Part shown: piece after piece, positions 8,211 to 16,663 of the stretch
Layout: each line of letters starts with the position of its first letter
How positions within the stretch are numbered: position 1 is the first letter of the stretch
Source: an uncultured Caulobacterales bacterium
Lineage (GTDB): Bacteria > Pseudomonadota > Alphaproteobacteria > Caulobacterales > Caulobacteraceae
Length of the DNA stretch: 64,000 nucleotides
Assembly: GCA_903840435.1 (NCBI GenBank)
Contig: CAIMFV010000022.1
Location: 1-64,000, forward strand
Reading direction: 5' to 3'
Program-made: the position numbers and the translations under genes
The notes under the pieces: model-generated
Database searches by the model: none
Told to the model about the DNA's origin: nothing
The model's input: only the letters and a program-made list of their open reading frames with translations

Positions 8211-9347
8211 TCAGCCTTCGGTCGGTATATGTAGGCTGAACTCGAAGTCGGCCAGGAGATCGACCATCTCGGCGGCGTCGACCGTCCGGCGTTTGTCGAG
8301 CGGGAAACGGTAGCGCCAAAAACTGATAATGTGCTGCAAGGCCCCTAGGCGTTCGCCGAGGGTGTTAAAAAGGTAGGGCGCGCTGAGCAGGAATTCTCGA
8401 AAGGCGATGGGCTTGCCGTTTCGGGTGAGGTCGGCATAGGCGTCGTCATAGACCTTGAGCGATTCCCGAACCGTCTGGCAGGTATAGGCGATGGATTTAA
8501 CCAGCCGCGCCCGCGAATCGATAATGAAGGCGCGTTCGGCGTCGGACACCGGCCCAATCGGGGCGCATTTCGAAATTTCGGCGCTAATCGGGCGAACCTG
8601 GGGAACAAGTTCTCCTAAAACCCATTTGTAATAGATAAAGCCCTTCCAGCAAAACACCCCCTCTTGGAAGGCGGCGTGATCCAGGCCCATGCCGACGCGG
8701 AAGGGTTCAAGCTCGGCGTCGGCGGCATTGTCCATGATCTTCTGGACGAATTTGGTGCTGCGATCATCGAGGCCGACGCCCAGGTCGTCAAACGACATGC
8801 CAATCAGGGGAAGGATTTCGCGGCGGACGAAGTTCATCATCCGCTTGGTGTCGCCTTCGCTAATTTCGAAATAGCAGCGCGCCGGCTGAAAGCCCGCCTG
8901 CTTTAGCCGTTCGCGCGACAAAAACGGGTCGAGCGAGGGAAGTTTATCGAGCACGCGTAGGAGTTGCATGTCCCGCCGGGCATTTGGCGCGCTTTCGCGA
9001 CCGAGCAGGTCTTCGAGAATTTCCTCATAGCCATTTTGCCCAACGAAAAACGTCCGGGCGCCCGAATTGAAGTCATAGATATTGATCGGCAAGATCACTT
9101 TGGTCGCGGTCGAGCGCCCATCTTCGAAGGCGTCGAGCTCATTACTCCGCAAACGGTGCTTCAAAATAATGCTGCGGTTCAAAACGTTGCAGCGAAACAT
9201 CGGCTCGGCCAGATAGTCCGGGTCCTCGCCGAGCTTGAAATAAAGATCGACCAGATTCAACACGCGCGCTGTCGAGGAGCTTTTCCGCAACAGCATCAGG
9301 TCGCGGTTGGCTCTTCCACGTCCACGTGTGAGTTGCTTCAAAGCCAA
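8211..9347 (-). CDS. Uncharacterised protein, paralogue B of a two-copy family
   Basis: A 378-residue protein homologous to the product of 3255-4406. Shared blocks include SSTARVLNL, a KHRLRSNELDAFEDGRST segment followed by ATKVILP, the SLDPFLSRE region, GVFCWKGFIYYKWV, and AFREFLLSAPYLF followed by GALQHIISFWRYR. It is probably cytoplasmic. The frame opens with TTG at 9347. The first ATG is at 9296, but alignment with paralogue A supports the upstream start, since LALK-type residues match LSLK. This copy is more G+C-rich than paralogue A. Both copies face the same way and bracket about 3.8 kb. Function is unknown. Confidence 0.8.
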   Translation of the reverse strand: MALKQLTRGRGRANRDLMLLRKSSSTARVLNLVDLYFKLGEDPDYLAEPMFRCNVLNRSIILKHRLRSNELDAFEDGRSTATKVILPINIYDFNSGARTFFVGQNGYEEILEDLLGRESAPNARRDMQLLRVLDKLPSLDPFLSRERLKQAGFQPARCYFEISEGDTKRMMNFVRREILPLIGMSFDDLGVGLDDRSTKFVQKIMDNAADAELEPFRVGMGLDHAAFQEGVFCWKGFIYYKWVLGELVPQVRPISAEISKCAPIGPVSDAERAFIIDSRARLVKSIAYTCQTVRESLKVYDDAYADLTRNGKPIAFREFLLSAPYLFNTLGERLGALQHIISFWRYRFPLDKRRTVDAAEMVDLLADFEFSLHIPTEG

Positions 9348-9673
9348 GGTCGAGGTGTCCCTTCACAGAAGACGTGGGTGGCGTTCTCCCTGCGTATAGC
9401 ACCATCAGTCTTACTTTTCGCTTTCCATCGCCGGGATTAACCAACTTCTTCGCGCGCTTTCAGACGAAGTTTGGGTATGTCGCAGGAGAATTTGACCGAT
9501 GTCGACGGCAAGGCGTCAAAGGCTGACTTGAGTATATCGCAAAAATCACGAATTAAGAACTTTTAAGTATTTTCAATTTCATCATTAAATTTCAAATAAT
9601 CAAATATAATGGCGGTGTGCTTGAAAAATAGTCTGCAAGGGGTGCAACCGAAACAAGGCGCCGCCCTTCTGCG
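9348..9673. other. 326-bp A+T-rich intergenic stretch
   Basis: No convincing gene is present. The segment around 9540-9610 is strongly A+T-rich compared with the surroundings, with runs such as AAATTTCAAATAATC. It could hold the promoter for paralogue B, or a transferred or degraded insert. No tRNA fold, insertion-sequence ends or direct repeats are visible. Confidence 0.5.
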
Positions 9674-10048
9674 TCATGCGGCAAGACGTTTCCAAACCAT
9701 GCCATCAACCACGAGCAGGTTCAGCGCATTCTTCTCTTGGCGCATGGAGAGGTCAGCCATGAGGTCCACAGAGATGGAGGCGACTTTTGAAAGCACCAGT
9801 TCCGGCGCACATCCACGCGCCGGCGCGACGAACAGGGCGGCGTTCACTTCTGGAGCCTTGCTCATCAAGAGGCTTGCGACCTTCAGCGCCATTTCCGGCG
9901 CGTCTCGGTGAAGGAGGGGGCGTTCGGAGAAGCATTCTGCCGCAAGACCAAGGACGAAATCGAAGCTCAAAGCCCGCAAACGATTGGCATTAAGTGGCGT
10001 GCTGAGCGAACGAACATCCAAGACCTTATCATTCAGCAAAAACAACAT
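9674..10048 (-). CDS. Hypothetical protein
   Basis: A 124-residue unrecognised protein from ATG 10048 (MLFLLNDKVLDVRS). The frame extends to a GTG at 10081. An AGAGGA ribosome-binding-like sequence about 10 bases before 10048 favours the shorter form. It has no signal peptide or clear membrane segment, and mixed alpha/beta character. The gene stands alone between an A+T-rich gap and the DUF1491 gene 70 bp upstream on the same strand. Codon use looks like real coding sequence, but no motif suggests a role. Confidence 0.55.
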   Translation of the reverse strand: MLFLLNDKVLDVRSLSTPLNANRLRALSFDFVLGLAAECFSERPLLHRDAPEMALKVASLLMSKAPEVNAALFVAPARGCAPELVLSKVASISVDLMADLSMRQEKNALNLLVVDGMVWKRLAA

Positions 10049-10118
10049 CGTTCGCATTTCCTCTCGTGCAGCGAGAGACACTACTCAAAATTGTTTTCGC
10101 TTCGGTTGAGAAGTGCGG

Positions 10119-10451
10119 TTAACGGGCGAGAAGCTTTTCCGTCAAAAAGTGACGCCCATCGCGGTCTTCAATATCGATCACCCACAGATCGGCGTCGAAG
10201 GCCTCGGCCTTCTCCAAATAGGTGCGGTGGGCGTCGGCGTCAGATGTGGCGAGGGGCTCGATCCAAGCAAGCTCGCCTCCCGCGTCACGCACCTGGCTAA
10301 ACAGGCTTTGCTGTCCCAACCGGCTATTCCAGACCCGGACATAGACTACGCCCGCCTCGGGGTCGCCTTTGCGCGACACAACTGCCATGGCGCCATTGAG
10401 ATTGGCGCGTCGGATCAGGGCCGATACCCAAATATGGGTGGCAAGCGCCAT
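10119..10451 (-). CDS. DUF1491 family protein
   Basis: A 110-residue protein that matches the alphaproteobacterial DUF1491 family. Features are an N-terminal strand with SALIRRANLNGAMAVV, then KGDPEAGVVYVRVW, and a C-terminal DADLWVIDIEDRDGRHFL. Members are small cytoplasmic alpha/beta proteins with no established function. It diverges from the exported protein gene at 10563 across a 111-bp spacer that must carry both promoters. It may be cotranscribed with the hypothetical gene downstream. Confidence 0.8.
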   Translation of the reverse strand: MALATHIWVSALIRRANLNGAMAVVSRKGDPEAGVVYVRVWNSRLGQQSLFSQVRDAGGELAWIEPLATSDADAHRTYLEKAEAFDADLWVIDIEDRDGRHFLTEKLLAR

Positions 10452-10562
10452 GGAAGGGGAAGCCTCTCTGCGAACCTTGTTGCATTATCAGTCCGGTAGC
10501 CTCAGCAGTGCAAGGTGGTAAGACGCTTCGCGACGTGACGGCGAGGCAGGCCAGACAAGGGG

Positions 10563-11432
10563 ATGAGAGGAATGGAACGCCGCAGATCGAGGGTCTCTGC
10601 TGCAATCATGACTTTGGTCGTCATGCCCTGGGTTTTGGCCGCGCCACGGGTCTGGGCCGCGAGCTTGGATGAGGTCTATGCCAATCGGGTCGCCATGTCG
10701 GCCCTGAATGAGCGATGCCACCTGTTTGAGCCGAGCCTTGCCTCCGCCCTGGCGATGAGCCGGGATCAAGCGAGAAACGCCGCATTGCGGGCCGGAACGA
10801 GTTCGGCGCAGCTTTTGACTGTTGCGCGGACTGCGGTGAGCGTCGTGTCGCAAAAGGCCTGTAACGCCGCCTCGGTTCGCCAGGACGCGTTGCACCTGAA
10901 ATCGGCATTTGCCGCCTATCGCCACGTTTTGCGCAGCCGGTTTCCGGGACGCTATGCGAGTTGGAGCGCTGATCGCACGGTTTTAGAGACCCGCAACCCC
11001 ACAGGCCTTTGGGCGTTATGGGCAACGCCTGCCGCCGCCGATGCGGCCCGGGGGCGGCTCGGTATTCTCGCCTATGAAAGCAAGACCTTGCTGTTTAGCT
11101 CGTGGCATGGTGGCCAATTGCCCTCTCAGGCGCGCCTGTTGCTGCGCGACCCAAACCTTGCCGCCAATCCCTATCTTGCGGGGGGGCTGACGCCCGCACC
11201 GCGCAGCGCGGTGAAGGTGTTTTATGGCGCTAACCGCTTCACAGCGCCTGAAGGCGGAATAGGGTTTGGCTTTTCCGCCGAAGCCCGCGCCGCCCTCGCC
11301 GCCTTAGACCCGCGTGAGGCGGCGGTCATTGAATTCGTCTTTCCGACCCGCGACGGGGACAAGACCGAGCGCTTGATCTACGAAGTCGGCGATTTTGCCC
11401 CCGCTGACGGGTTCCTCGGTTTGGGCGATTGA
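10563..11432 (+). CDS. Hypothetical exported protein
   Basis: A 289-residue protein with an N-terminal signal peptide: basic residues MERRRSR, a hydrophobic core around residues 12-30, and a likely cut after RVWA. The mature part has several cysteines (in NERCHLFEP and QKACNAAS) that could form periplasmic disulfides. A second half is rich in small residues, with a VIEFVFPTRDGD segment near the end. ATG 10572 (MERRRSR) is an equally good start, with GGGG about 9 bases upstream. I do not recognise the family. It converges on xdhC 6 bp away. Confidence 0.65.
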   Translation: MRGMERRRSRVSAAIMTLVVMPWVLAAPRVWAASLDEVYANRVAMSALNERCHLFEPSLASALAMSRDQARNAALRAGTSSAQLLTVARTAVSVVSQKACNAASVRQDALHLKSAFAAYRHVLRSRFPGRYASWSADRTVLETRNPTGLWALWATPAAADAARGRLGILAYESKTLLFSSWHGGQLPSQARLLLRDPNLAANPYLAGGLTPAPRSAVKVFYGANRFTAPEGGIGFGFSAEARAALAALDPREAAVIEFVFPTRDGDKTERLIYEVGDFAPADGFLGLGD

Positions 11433-11438
11433 CGGCGG

Positions 11439-12443
11439 CTACAGACTGAGACCGAAGGACTTAAACTCGGGCTGATGGGTCAGGCGGGTGATTTCGGCCA
11501 GGATTGACAAGGCCACTTCAAACGGAGCCTTGCCGCCAAGACTTAAGCCCACCGGCGTGCGCAGTCTGCCGACATCGGGCTCGCTCAGGCCTGCGGCGAG
11601 GAGGGCGGCTATCCGGTCAGCCCGACGACGGCTCGCGCCCAATACCCCGACATAGGCGGCCTTCGACGGCAGGGCGGTGAGTAAGGCCTCTTGGTCAAGC
11701 TCCTGGTCATGGCTGGCAATCACCACAAAGGTCCAGGGGTCTATACCGATCTCAGCCAAAGCCTTTGCCGGTGCTGCACGCCAATAGCGCCAGTCAGGAT
11801 CAGGCGAAGTCGAAGGTCCACGCGGTCGGACAAGATGAAAGTCAAATTGCATGGCGCGCGCCATTTGCCCCAGCGCCAAGACGACGGGGTCACCGCCGAT
11901 GACCACCAAGCGCCGTTGCGGGGGTAGGAGCAGCCGCGCCGAGAAGGGATCTGAGCTCAGCTCCAGGCGTCGCGCCAGGGCCAATTCGTCCGTCGGCGTC
12001 GTCTCGCGGCCTTCTCCCGTCGTTGCATAGCTGACCGGGCAGCGTTGATGCCAGTGGGCGGTCAGCTTTTGCAACTCCCCGTCATCCCACCCACAGGGCT
12101 CAACCAAGAGCTCGATCTGCGAGCCGCAGAGGAGGCGAATATCTGGCCAGGGGCTGCCGCGCCCATAGATGAGCCGTCGAGATCTCCCATCGGCGAGGGC
12201 CCTGCTGGCGTGCAGATAGACATCCCCTTCAACACAGCCTCCTGAAACATAGCCCGTCAGCTGATCGCCCGTGGCGAGCATTTGCGCACCGGGAGGTCGG
12301 GGCGAGCCCTGGTCGGTGCGAATAAGGGTGATTAGGGCGAAATCAGTCTTCTCCGCCTGGGCGGCTGCCAAGGCCGGGCGAATATCATCGACGAGGCCAA
12401 GCCTTGGCCAATCCGGTGTGAAGGCGGGGAGCGAAGGGGTCAT
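11439..12443 (-). CDS. XdhC/CoxI family protein
   Basis: A 334-residue protein of the XdhC family, which helps insert or sulfurate the molybdenum cofactor for xanthine dehydrogenase or CO-dehydrogenase-like enzymes. The N-terminal XdhC/CoxI domain contains GSPRPPGAQML and GYVSGGCVEGDVY (about residues 45-80). The C-terminal Rossmann domain begins VVIGGDPVVLALGQMA near residue 185 and includes VLGASRRRADRIAALL. It overlaps the start of its downstream frame partner tilS by 4 bp. No molybdenum hydroxylase gene is in the window, so its client enzyme is elsewhere or unknown. Confidence 0.85.
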   Translation of the reverse strand: MTPSLPAFTPDWPRLGLVDDIRPALAAAQAEKTDFALITLIRTDQGSPRPPGAQMLATGDQLTGYVSGGCVEGDVYLHASRALADGRSRRLIYGRGSPWPDIRLLCGSQIELLVEPCGWDDGELQKLTAHWHQRCPVSYATTGEGRETTPTDELALARRLELSSDPFSARLLLPPQRRLVVIGGDPVVLALGQMARAMQFDFHLVRPRGPSTSPDPDWRYWRAAPAKALAEIGIDPWTFVVIASHDQELDQEALLTALPSKAAYVGVLGASRRRADRIAALLAAGLSEPDVGRLRTPVGLSLGGKAPFEVALSILAEITRLTHQPEFKSFGLSL

Positions 12444-13696
12444 GGGCTCTCAATATCACGCTCGGTCACCACTGCGCCAAGGGCTGCGCGAAAGCGCGCC
12501 TGGGCCAAGCTTGTGGCCATGATGTCTGCTTCGCCAAACGGTTGCGGCAGCCGCCAGACGCCGTCCTCACTGAGAACGACGGGCAAGGTGGGCCGGATGG
12601 GGGCGTTGAGCGCTTTGATCCTTTGCCGGTCAGCGGGGGTGAGGGCCGCCAGGCGACCTTGCGCCGCGCAGGCCGTGACCTCCGGCGACAGAGAAAAGCG
12701 CGCCTCAAACAGTCCGGCCAGCTCTGGGCACGGTGCGCGGCGATCATTCATATCGCGGGTGAGCAGCAAGGTGTCGCCAGACCGGCTGACCTTGGTCCCG
12801 CCTAGGGTTCGGGGTCCGGCGGGGCTTTCTGATAGCGCGGCGACCAGGTTGCGCACCCGTGCACCGTCGGGGATGGCTTCGCGTCCCGAAATACTGACCA
12901 GCGCCGCGGCGAACGCCTTTGTGCGCAAGGCTTCGGGTGCGGCGAGGAGAACTTGCAGCGGCACACTTGCCGCGCCAAACGCAGAAAACTGAAAGGCGTC
13001 GATCAGCGGCGAAGGTGCTAGGTCTCGGCTTTCCGGGACGGCTGGGGCCGTGGGTTTGGCCAGGTCGAGCGCGCGCCTTGCTCTCGCTCTTGGTCGCGCC
13101 AGATCGGTGTTGGCAGGGTCTTCAACCCATGTTTGGCCTTGGGCCAGAAGCGTTTCGCGCAAGGCGGCCCGTCTCAGGCTGAGAAGGGGTCGGCACAAAA
13201 AAACGCCTCGCCCTTCAGGCCAAACCGGCGAGGGCGACCATGAGGTCAAGTCGCCAAACGGGGCGAGCTTGTTCTGCCGCATCCAGGTATTTTCGGCCTG
13301 ATCGTCTGCCGTATGGCCGATCAGCAAGACCTTACAGCCTTCCGACCGCGCGGCTTCGGCCAGCAGGGCGTGCCGCGCGCGCCGCGCGGCGGCCGCAAGC
13401 CCTGTTTTCGGCTTGTCGCCCTGCCAAACAAGCCCTCGCCACTGAGCGCCGACAGCCAGGGCGGCTGTCCTGGCCGCGTCCGACCAGGCCTCGCTCTGCG
13501 GGTGAAGGCCGTGATTGACGGTGAGAGCCAGGATAGGCCGTCCGGTCTTTTTCCCAAAGGCAGCAGCAATGTGTAAAAGCGCCAAGCTATCGCTGCCGCC
13601 GGAAAAGGCGACCGCTATCGGGTGGGCGCTTGTTGGGTCTAGTCGCCGGGAAAGTTCAGCCTCGGCCTCCGAGCTGGACGAAGGGCTAGCCGCCAC
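12440..13696 (-). CDS. tilS: tRNA(Ile)-lysidine synthase
   Basis: TilS converts the wobble cytidine of the CAU anticodon tRNA(Ile) to lysidine, using ATP and lysine. The PP-loop SGGSDSLAL lies about 31 residues after the chosen start. Further family segments are LTVNHGLHPQSEAWSDAA and LIGHTADDQAE, which carry adenylation residues. The start is uncertain. GTG 13696 gives a normal N-terminus (VAASPSSSSE) and overlaps cpoB by 11 bp, while ATG 13759 or the ORF start at 13819 would extend further into cpoB with Arg-rich sequence unlike the family. Neither start has a good ribosome binding site. Confidence 0.88.
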   Translation of the reverse strand: MAASPSSSSEAEAELSRRLDPTSAHPIAVAFSGGSDSLALLHIAAAFGKKTGRPILALTVNHGLHPQSEAWSDAARTAALAVGAQWRGLVWQGDKPKTGLAAAARRARHALLAEAARSEGCKVLLIGHTADDQAENTWMRQNKLAPFGDLTSWSPSPVWPEGRGVFLCRPLLSLRRAALRETLLAQGQTWVEDPANTDLARPRARARRALDLAKPTAPAVPESRDLAPSPLIDAFQFSAFGAASVPLQVLLAAPEALRTKAFAAALVSISGREAIPDGARVRNLVAALSESPAGPRTLGGTKVSRSGDTLLLTRDMNDRRAPCPELAGLFEARFSLSPEVTACAAQGRLAALTPADRQRIKALNAPIRPTLPVVLSEDGVWRLPQPFGEADIMATSLAQARFRAALGAVVTERDIESP

Positions 13697-14537
13697 AACC
13701 CAATTTCGTCTTAAGCTGCGTCGCCCGCGCCCGAATGGCGGAAGGGGCGGTCGTGCCATAGCGATGCGAAAATTCTGCGAGAGCCGCACAGGCTTCGGGT
13801 GCCTTCTGCGTCGCCCCAAGGCTCTTGGCCAATTTCACCACCGCGTCCGGCGCCCAAGGCGATTTCGGCCAACCCTTCAAAGCCCGGGCGAACGCCGCCG
13901 TCGCATCGCCGTTCAGGTCACGAATTTGGTAACTATCCCCGAGCCAATAATAGGCTTCAGCCGCCTTTGGGTCAGCCGGGTGGGCGTCGAGAAAGCTCTG
14001 GAAGGCGCCCGTCGCGCCTGCATAGTCGCCATTGGCCAGAAGTGCGCGGGCGGATTTAAACTCAGCGCTTGCATCCTGCGTCGGGGTGGTCGGCGGCGGG
14101 GGCGGGGGGGGCGCCGTCGCGCTGGCAAGTTGGCCTTCGAGCTTTGCCAGTCGGTCGGTTAGACTTTGGATCGCGGTCGCCCGGTCGGTCCGCTCGGTCT
14201 CAAGGCCCGCGCGGTTCAGATCAATATCATGGCCGGTAATTTCGGAGCTGCCCTGGATTTTCCGAACCACGGCTTCGAGATCGTCGACACGCTGGGAAAG
14301 GGCGGCGAGCGCCGGGTCGGGACCCTCGGGCCGCACTTCGACAGGCTTACCCGTGTCACGCGCCTGGAAAACAATGGCGCGCAATTCCTTCACCTGCTTT
14401 TCCAACCGGTCGACCCGGGCTGTATCCTCACCGGCAAAGGCCGGGGCACTGGCCAGGATGAGGAGGCTTGGCAAAAGGGCGAGGCTGGCCCACCGACCGC
14501 CGCGACCGACGACTTGCCCATTCCAGGCACGACCCAT
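13686..14537 (-). CDS. cpoB: Tol-Pal system protein CpoB (YbgF)
   Basis: A 283-residue periplasmic protein that coordinates peptidoglycan synthesis with Tol-Pal during outer-membrane constriction. A signal peptide covers about residues 15-36 (LALLPSLLILASAPAFAG). A coiled coil follows (VDRLEKQVKELRAIV and QSLTDRLAKLEGQL, used for trimerisation), then a Pro/Thr-rich linker. The C-terminal part has TPR units, with AEAYYWLGDSYQ and APDAVVKLAKSL typical of the family. It is the last of the tol-pal genes and is followed by tilS. Confidence 0.9.
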   Translation of the reverse strand: MGRAWNGQVVGRGGRWASLALLPSLLILASAPAFAGEDTARVDRLEKQVKELRAIVFQARDTGKPVEVRPEGPDPALAALSQRVDDLEAVVRKIQGSSEITGHDIDLNRAGLETERTDRATAIQSLTDRLAKLEGQLASATAPPPPPPPTTPTQDASAEFKSARALLANGDYAGATGAFQSFLDAHPADPKAAEAYYWLGDSYQIRDLNGDATAAFARALKGWPKSPWAPDAVVKLAKSLGATQKAPEACAALAEFSHRYGTTAPSAIRARATQLKTKLGCGG

Positions 14538-14578
14538 GAATGCTCCTCACCGTGGGAAGTAAAGAAAATAAGCTAAGA

Positions 14579-14601
14579 CGCGAGAGCTTTTGGCCCTCGC
14601 G
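14579..14601. terminator. Hairpin between pal and cpoB
   Basis: The arms CGCGAGAGC and GCCCTCGCG pair with one mismatch around a TTTT-containing loop. On the minus strand, the direction of pal and cpoB transcription, the stem is followed by TCTTAGCTTATTTTC. It may attenuate or terminate transcripts after pal, or stabilise the pal mRNA end. Confidence 0.5.
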
Positions 14602-14628
14602 CCTTCACATCAAACGACATCTCTTGGA

Positions 14629-15195
14629 TTAAGGCGTGCCGCTCGTAATCGCGGTGTGGCCGTTACGATTTTTGGCCCAGGCATCTTCGCCAGTTCCCGC
14701 ATCGATCGGCTTTTCCTTGCCATAGGAGATGGTGGAAATCCGGCTTCCGGCGACGCCGTGAGCGGCCAAAAAGGCCTTTACCGATTCGGCCCGGCGGGCG
14801 CCGAGCGCGAGATTGTATTCGCGCGTGCCACGCTCATCGCAGTTGCCTTCGATCCGCACGCTGACGGAAGGATAGCGCGATAACCAAGCCGCTTGTCGGC
14901 TGAGCAGGTCTTGGCCCTGTCCGCTGACCGCATACTGGTCGGTGTCAAAATAGATACGATCCCCGACATTGACGACGAAGTCCTGCTCCGACCCTGGCGC
15001 GGGGCCGGGCGGCGGCGCGGGCGGCACATAGGGCGCGGGCGGCGGTGGAATATAGGGCGCGGGCGCTGGCGCAGGCGGCGGGGTTGGCGCCGGTGCTGGG
15101 GCCGGAGGCGGTGGCTTGTGGGCGCACGCGGCTGCGAAGCCGGAGAGGGCGACAATCATCGCCCCTTTCACGATAATGGATTTGAGGCTTTGCAC
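14629..15195 (-). CDS. pal: Peptidoglycan-associated lipoprotein Pal
   Basis: Pal is an outer-membrane lipoprotein that binds peptidoglycan and TolB. The 188-residue precursor has a lipoprotein signal with lipobox AAAC near residues 21-24. A long Pro/Ala linker of about 45 residues follows, then the OmpA-like domain with the motif IEGNCDERGTREYNLALGARRA, which holds the diaminopimelate-binding residues. The start is GTG 15195, with AGGAG about 10 bases upstream. The Pro-rich linker is longer than in the E. coli protein, which is common in Alphaproteobacteria. tolB lies 130 bp upstream on the same strand. Confidence 0.95.
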   Translation of the reverse strand: MQSLKSIIVKGAMIVALSGFAAACAHKPPPPAPAPAPTPPPAPAPAPYIPPPPAPYVPPAPPPGPAPGSEQDFVVNVGDRIYFDTDQYAVSGQGQDLLSRQAAWLSRYPSVSVRIEGNCDERGTREYNLALGARRAESVKAFLAAHGVAGSRISTISYGKEKPIDAGTGEDAWAKNRNGHTAITSGTP

Positions 15196-15325
15196 GACGA
15201 AAAGGCTCCTGCATGAACGTGATGAAGAGGGGTGCGCCCCACCCTGACCTTAAGTATGCACCGCCAGACTTCGTCGGTCGAGGGGGCAGGTATCGCAGGC
15301 GGTGCGTCAGACTGATGAATGGCGC

Positions 15326-16663
15326 TTATTTCAGCGGCGGTGACCAGGCTGGATCTGTCGCCGGTCCCGCATAGGGCGTTCTTCGCTCGATCCGACCGGT
15401 CACATCGACCGTCCACAGATGCGGCGGTCCCCCGCGTTCCTCGCGGCTAAACATAATGACCCGCCCGTTTGGCGCCCAGGTCGGCCCCTCATCGAGATAG
15501 GAGGTGGTGAGGATGCGTTCTCCCGTTCCGTCCGGTTTCATGACGCAGATGTGGAATTGGCCGCCAATCTGTTTGGTAAAGGCGATCAGATCACCCTTCG
15601 GGCTCCACACCGGCGTGGTGTAGCGGCCCGCGCCAAAAGAGATGCGGTGCACGTTTGTGCCGTCCGCGCTCATCACATAGATCTGCGGCGATCCGCCTCG
15701 GTCGGAATTGAAAGTGATTTGCGCGCTATCGGGAGAGAAGGACGGGGAGGTGTCAATCGCCGGATCGGTGGTCAAGCGCCGCACCTGCCCGGAGCGAAGG
15801 TCTTTGACATAGATGTCGACATTGCCGTTGTGCTCCATCGAATAGGCGACGCGGGATCCGTCCGGTGAGAAGCGCGGCGCGAACATCATGCCGCCACCCT
15901 GGCTGACCACCTCCTGGCGTCCGGTTTCGATATTGAACAGATAGATGCGCACACTGTCGGGACGCAGAGCGGCATAGGTGATCTCTTGCGTGTCAGAGGA
16001 GAACCGCGGCGACATGGCAATAAAGGCGCCGTCGGTCAGGTAGCTTGGATTGGCGCCGTCCTGATCCATAATGGCGAGCCGCGAAACATGTTTTGTCCGG
16101 CCACCCGTATCGGCGACGAAGACGATGCGCGTGTCGAAATATCCAGCCTCGCCGGTCAATTGTCGGTAGACTTCGTCGGAAATCTTATGGGCGATCCGGC
16201 GCCAATTGTCCGGCGTGGCGGTAAATTGCAGGCCGAGCAGCTGCTTTTCGTTGAAGATGCTCCACAGGCGAAAATCGACCCGCAATCGACCGTCAGCATC
16301 CTGCGACACCTGACCATTGATCAGGTACTGGGTGGAGACCGCTTTCCAATCGGCAAACTTTGGCAGTACATTGATATCAATACTGTTTTCCGGGAACACT
16401 GCGGCGGAAAGCGGCTTGAAATAGCCGGAACTCTCAAGATTGCCGCTGATGACCTTGGCAATATCGGCGCCGGTTTTTTGTGCCTTTGCGTCGGCGCCAG
16501 AAAAGTCGGGAATGGCGACAGGCACGGGTTGGATATTGCCCTGATTAATATCGACATCGACCGCAGCATAGCTCGGCGATCCGCACAGCCACAGGATCAG
16601 CGCGGACAGAAACGCCAAGGCGAGGCGGGGAAGGAAGGGTCTCAGTCGAGCGTTCGGGGTCAT
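15326..16663 (-). CDS. tolB: Tol-Pal system periplasmic protein TolB
   Basis: A 445-residue periplasmic beta-propeller that links TolA and Pal. A signal peptide occupies residues 1-33 (hydrophobic [15 protein letters not shown], cut after SYA). The N-terminal domain includes [10 protein letters not shown], and repeated propeller blades carry the TolB pattern ([48 protein letters not shown]). ATG 16663 overlaps the tolA stop codon in the sequence ATGA, deciding against the longer frame that opens at 16711. It is preceded by tolA and followed by pal. Confidence 0.95.
   Translation of the reverse strand: MTPNARLRPFLPRLALAFLSALILWLCGSPSYAAVDVDINQGNIQPVPVAIPDFSGADAKAQKTGADIAKVISGNLESSGYFKPLSAAVFPENSIDINVLPKFADWKAVSTQYLINGQVSQDADGRLRVDFRLWSIFNEKQLLGLQFTATPDNWRRIAHKISDEVYRQLTGEAGYFDTRIVFVADTGGRTKHVSRLAIMDQDGANPSYLTDGAFIAMSPRFSSDTQEITYAALRPDSVRIYLFNIETGRQEVVSQGGGMMFAPRFSPDGSRVAYSMEHNGNVDIYVKDLRSGQVRRLTTDPAIDTSPSFSPDSAQITFNSDRGGSPQIYVMSADGTNVHRISFGAGRYTTPVWSPKGDLIAFTKQIGGQFHICVMKPDGTGERILTTSYLDEGPTWAPNGRVIMFSREERGGPPHLWTVDVTGRIERRTPYAGPATDPAWSPPLK

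Noticed and set aside
3255-9347. The bracketed block as a composite transposon
   Set aside because: The flanking paralogues are in the same orientation and are diverged at DNA level, lack transposase motifs, and no target-site duplication is visible.
9142-9444. 100-codon minus-strand frame overlapping the start of paralogue B
   Set aside because: Considered as a frameshifted N-terminus, but paralogue A aligns with the TTG 9347 frame and no frameshift is needed.
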